From positions 53,486,435-53,550,434 of the forward strand of contig NC_066317.1 of NCBI RefSeq assembly GCF_022539315.1: 64,000 nucleotides of DNA, in the 5' to 3' direction. Below, in pieces: positions 60,623 to 64,000 of this stretch (position 1 is the stretch's first letter; every line of letters begins with the position of its first letter). Source of the stretch: Serinus canaria (lineage: Eukaryota > Chordata > Aves > Passeriformes > Fringillidae). Made by a program: the position numbers and the translations under genes. The notes under the pieces are model-generated. The model was given only the letters and a program-made list of their open reading frames with translations, had not been told where the DNA came from and made no database searches.

Positions 60623-62715
60623 CTCTTTTATAATTAGTTATCAAGTAGAATTGATAATTACCTCATGAGCACATAGATTTTCAGTGGTACAGTGTGGCTG
60701 CCATATGGGTGAGAGCTTTTTAACAGACACAAAAGCTTAATGCTCTGTACTGTTTTGTACTGAAAACATTAAATTTCATGCAAGATGGAATTTGTAAACT
60801 TTGAAGGTTTAGAGGACTGTCATTTCTTTCCTCTCCAGTTCTACAGGTACTCAGCAGTCTGTGGCAGCAAGGTTTTTCCATATTTGTTCTTTTTTAACCC
60901 TAAATTGTGACTGTGGACTGACTTTTACTGACCTCTCCTACACGTCATATTCTGTTTATCCATTCTGGAAGAGAATTTGTGCTGATTTTGTTAATAGCTG
61001 AAACATAAGACAAAGTAATTTATAGAGCATTTTGTCAAATAGGAAATCTTCTCCTGGAAGGGTGGCATTTGAGTAGGCTTTATGTGGAAAATTTTGTCTT
61101 TGAAATACACAGCAATACCCTGTGTGAGAAGGAAATAGAGGGTGTACAAATGCTGTTTTGTCAGTTGTTTATACTTAATTGGTGCATTCCTGCAGGAACA
61201 GAGCTGTCTCCGTTGATAATTGTGTAAACCAGAAGTTTGTGTGCTTCATTCAAAATAGCTGTGTGGCAGAAATGAAAATGTGTCTTAGAAGTAACTAGAT
61301 CTGTGGAAAAACATCCAATAGAGAGAAATAAAAAGCTGGAATCACTTAGTTTTGAGCAGAGATTAATGGTAGAAGCTGTAGGAAGTAATGGTACAAGAAA
61401 AGCCTGGGGAGATTCCTTAGTTACCTCTTTATTCATCATCTCAGAAGGGTGAGAGGAGGCAAGCATCCTACTGGAATTAACGTATTTATCTAGGTATTTA
61501 TTCATCACTGTACCCTTTGACTTGTCAGTGTTTTAATAGTTTTATTTTTATATGGCAGTTGTCAAGGAAGGACAACTTGTAATTATTGCTGTTTTAAAGG
61601 GCACTGTCTTGTGCAGGACATCAGAAACAGAAGCCTGTTCCTGAATCCACGTGCTCACTGCTGGTATGGTTTTATTCTGAGATGTATCCATTTCAAGTAA
61701 AATTTAATATAAACAAAAGAGGTAAAGTTAGCACATACACTGTGTGTATTTTGCACCTCAAGCAATTAAGGCATAGGGCTTTGTTTCCCTGACTATAACA
61801 ATTGCTGCTTAGCTGGAGAGACAGTATGTGGTGTACACAGACTTCTTTGAGGAGTTCTTGCTGTAGGATGGATAGCACTGGAAACTTGTTGGGCTCAAGG
61901 TCTTCCTGAGAGTGCTGAGCTCCTTTTGTTGCACTTGTTCCTGGCTCTCTCCTGGGTGTTCTCTTGTGTGCTGGGTTTTCAGGGAAGTAATAATGGTGAA
62001 ATTGGCTCAATCAGTGACATGGTTGAATGACAATAAAGTTTCAAATTATATCTGGTTTACATATTAAATTGAGACTGGTATCTCTAGTGTATTCACCATA
62101 ATGGGAAAAACCTACATATGGATGAACTTAAGCTCGTTGGTCTGTGGACATGTTGTCCCTAGAGATGTGCAAATCCACAGGATATCCTTTAGCAGGAGTT
62201 TTGTGCTTAATCTTGTGAGTAGGCTGAAAATCAGAGGTGGAAGGACCACTTTTGGCTATGCAATTGGTGTGGCTTATGTGTATTATTCCTGCTAGCAGAT
62301 ATGTGGAATCTGCTGCATTTTAGGCATGTACTCCTGATGCAGAGGCAAATGTGGCCAACCAGTTAAAATATCCATTTGTTTCACTTTAGTCCTCTACCAT
62401 AAACAGCTGTCAGTGACAGTGTTGTTAGGAGTCAGATGAACTGGGCTGCAGATGAGCTCATGTGAGATGATGCCAAGCCCCCAGACCAGGGATATATCCC
62501 AGTTTGGCTGGGGGGAGGCTCAGCTCTTCTGGTCTTCTCGTTTGTGTGTCTCCTATGTTATTTCTCCCTCCTAAACCATCTCACAAATCACATAGGGTAA
62601 ACTGAAACTGAATCAAAGGGGAATAAGCTCAGAGGTTGGAATGGATTTGCCCTCTCCTTCCTGTTCTATTCCTGTCTACTAAAGAGGAAGCTGCTGTCCT
62701 CCTCATCTTCCCCTG
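60623..62715. other. Unique DNA, no gene seen
   Basis: Minus-strand frames at 61161-61508 (115 aa) and 61693-62010 (105 aa) have no recognised motif. No repeat is seen. Confidence 0.4.
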
Positions 62716-62920
62716 CAGAAGGGCAGGGGGTAATGACTTTAAATTAAAAGAGGGTATCTTAAATGTAAGGAAGGTATTTTTTTACAAGGAGGGTGGCAAA
62801 ACACTGGAACTGTTTGCTGAGAGGGATGATCCCAACTCTGGAAATATTCCAGGTCATGTTGGGGCTCTGAACAACATAATCTAGTTGAAGATGTCTCTGC
62901 TCATTGCAGGGGAGTTGTGT
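62716..62920 (+). mobile_element. CR1 LINE 3' fragment, plus strand
   Basis: 'agggcagggggtaatgactt' is followed by the 'aaagagggtatcttaaatgt' segment, 'gtggcaaaacactggaactg', 'gttggggctctgaacaacat' and 'gttgaagatgtctctgctca'. These match the CR1 3' region in order and at the right spacing. The final 60 bases or so with the ATTCTATG units are lost, and the upstream end is truncated. It is more diverged than the copy at 15494. Confidence 0.88.
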
Positions 62921-64000
62921 TGCGGTTTCTGTATGAACACGTAGTCATCCAAAAGTTGTGCTCTTATGTTTCCCTAGAAGTGCCTTAACTTACACACTGG
63001 GAAAAACAGGTGATAGGGATTCCTGTCTGAGATCTTGCCTATTAAAACCACTGCCCTTGCATTTGTAATGTTCAAAGGGATGTGCATGACATGAGGGAAA
63101 ATTTGTGGAAAGGTTTACTGCACACGTTGTTAGTATTAAGTGCTTGTAGGTATAACTGCATTTTATTGCTGAGGTTTCAGAGAGTACTGCGTGCAGCTTT
63201 GCTTTGGAACAAAGTTGTAAGCCATTTTCTGTCAGGGCCTGAAGTTTCTACATGCATTACTTTAGTTCTCTGAAATTTTTATTATAAGCTCAGCAGCATA
63301 AAAGTAGTGGTGGATTCCAGCTCCAGTTTTGATGTGCTGTGCTGAGCTACAAAGATATTTCTGGAGGGAGACTTCACTTAACTGTGCTCAGACTGGAAAG
63401 CAAAACTGATGCTCTGCATGTGTTGGATCCAGATCAGCAAGAATTTCAGAGAAGAAATGAGGAACAAGGGAGTGGAAGACTCTTTTCAAAAAAACCCTCA
63501 ACACAAACCACAAACAAACAAAAGCCTGTTGAGAACATCTCCAGCTAGACAATTTTGAAAACTAGAGAATTTGTTTGGAGGAATGGAAATAAATTTGGGG
63601 AAGTGTTAGGGGTGATAATGTCATTGCATGGAATTGTAAGCTGCTGCTTTCAAGCCCTTTTTTCAGTGTCGTTTCTTTCAGTGAACTTTCTGATATTTTA
63701 AAAACAAAATCACATGCATTTGGTCCCAGCAGCTCTATTTTACATGTCTGCAGTGCTTTTGAAATACTTTATTTACCAGTTCTCATGTCAAATATATGTA
63801 CAAAATGTCCTTAATTTTCTACTGAAATCCCAAATCTTGTATTTGGAGGATGTTTATGTAACAGCTTTAAACTGCTAAAAACTGCATCTAGGATTGATAC
63901 ATATTTCATGTTCTTTGTTTAAGAGTTTAATTTCTGTAAGCTTAACATTATACAAGGCACAATATGGAGTTTATTGGCTCAGCACAGAGTTTAGTAGAGC
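62921..64000. other. Unique DNA, no gene seen
   Basis: No repeat or exon is recognised. An A/C-rich low-complexity patch lies at 63488-63522. Confidence 0.4.

Noticed and set aside
1..64000. CRISPR arrays, operons, phage modules, satellite arrays, telomeric repeats, rRNA or known microRNA genes
   Set aside because: None was seen; the composition and repeats are those of vertebrate nuclear DNA, and no regularly spaced repeats or known small-RNA seeds were recognised.

Overview
The window looks like AT-rich, single-copy vertebrate nuclear DNA, most likely from a bird. Nearly every recognisable interspersed repeat is a piece of a CR1-type LINE. Several carry the usual avian CR1 3' block (the stretch reading 'gaacaggttgcccagagaag' near 15671, and 'ggttggaaaagacctct' on the other strand near 52597). 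Repeat density is low, there are no Alu- or B1-like SINEs and no bacterial-style gene packing. The species cannot be told from the sequence.

I recognise no intact protein-coding gene. The open frames are short, scattered on both strands and mostly unrelated to known proteins; two of the longest (203 aa + and 144 aa -, around 52942-53810) only read through a CR1. The window is best read as intergenic or intronic DNA. A few places have splice-site and polyadenylation signals good enough to call low-confidence candidate exons: + strand at 5993-6130, 7479-7735, 21508-21568, 46589-46645 and 52137-52254. A CpG-dense patch lies at 100-210.

Layout: 1-330, CpG-rich patch. 3139-4380, a run of overlapping minus-strand open frames of unknown nature. 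5993-7735, two candidate exons. 9690-10600, an ancient CR1/L3-like LINE, minus strand. 12135-12600, a relic of an L1-clade LINE, minus strand. 13074-13781, a perfect 51-bp inverted duplication that encloses a perfect 22-bp hairpin. 15391-15835, poly-T tract plus a CR1. 24478-24556, a MIR-like SINE relic. 27.3-46.5 kb, mostly featureless AT-rich DNA with a few blocks that could be conserved regulatory DNA. 47110-47212, CR1 3' end. 49829-49897, a long fold-back. 52576-54530, a pile-up of three CR1 copies, all minus. 57690-59004, a CR1 with an internal deletion; the gap holds a copy of a unique sequence found about 690 bp upstream. 62716-62920, a last CR1.

I found no evidence of a new genetic system. 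The most informative oddities are structural: three inverted or direct duplications of non-repetitive DNA (13.1-13.8 kb, 49.8 kb, 57.7-58.4 kb) that look like products of replication template switching or templated repair, and the L1-clade relic, a rare class in birds.
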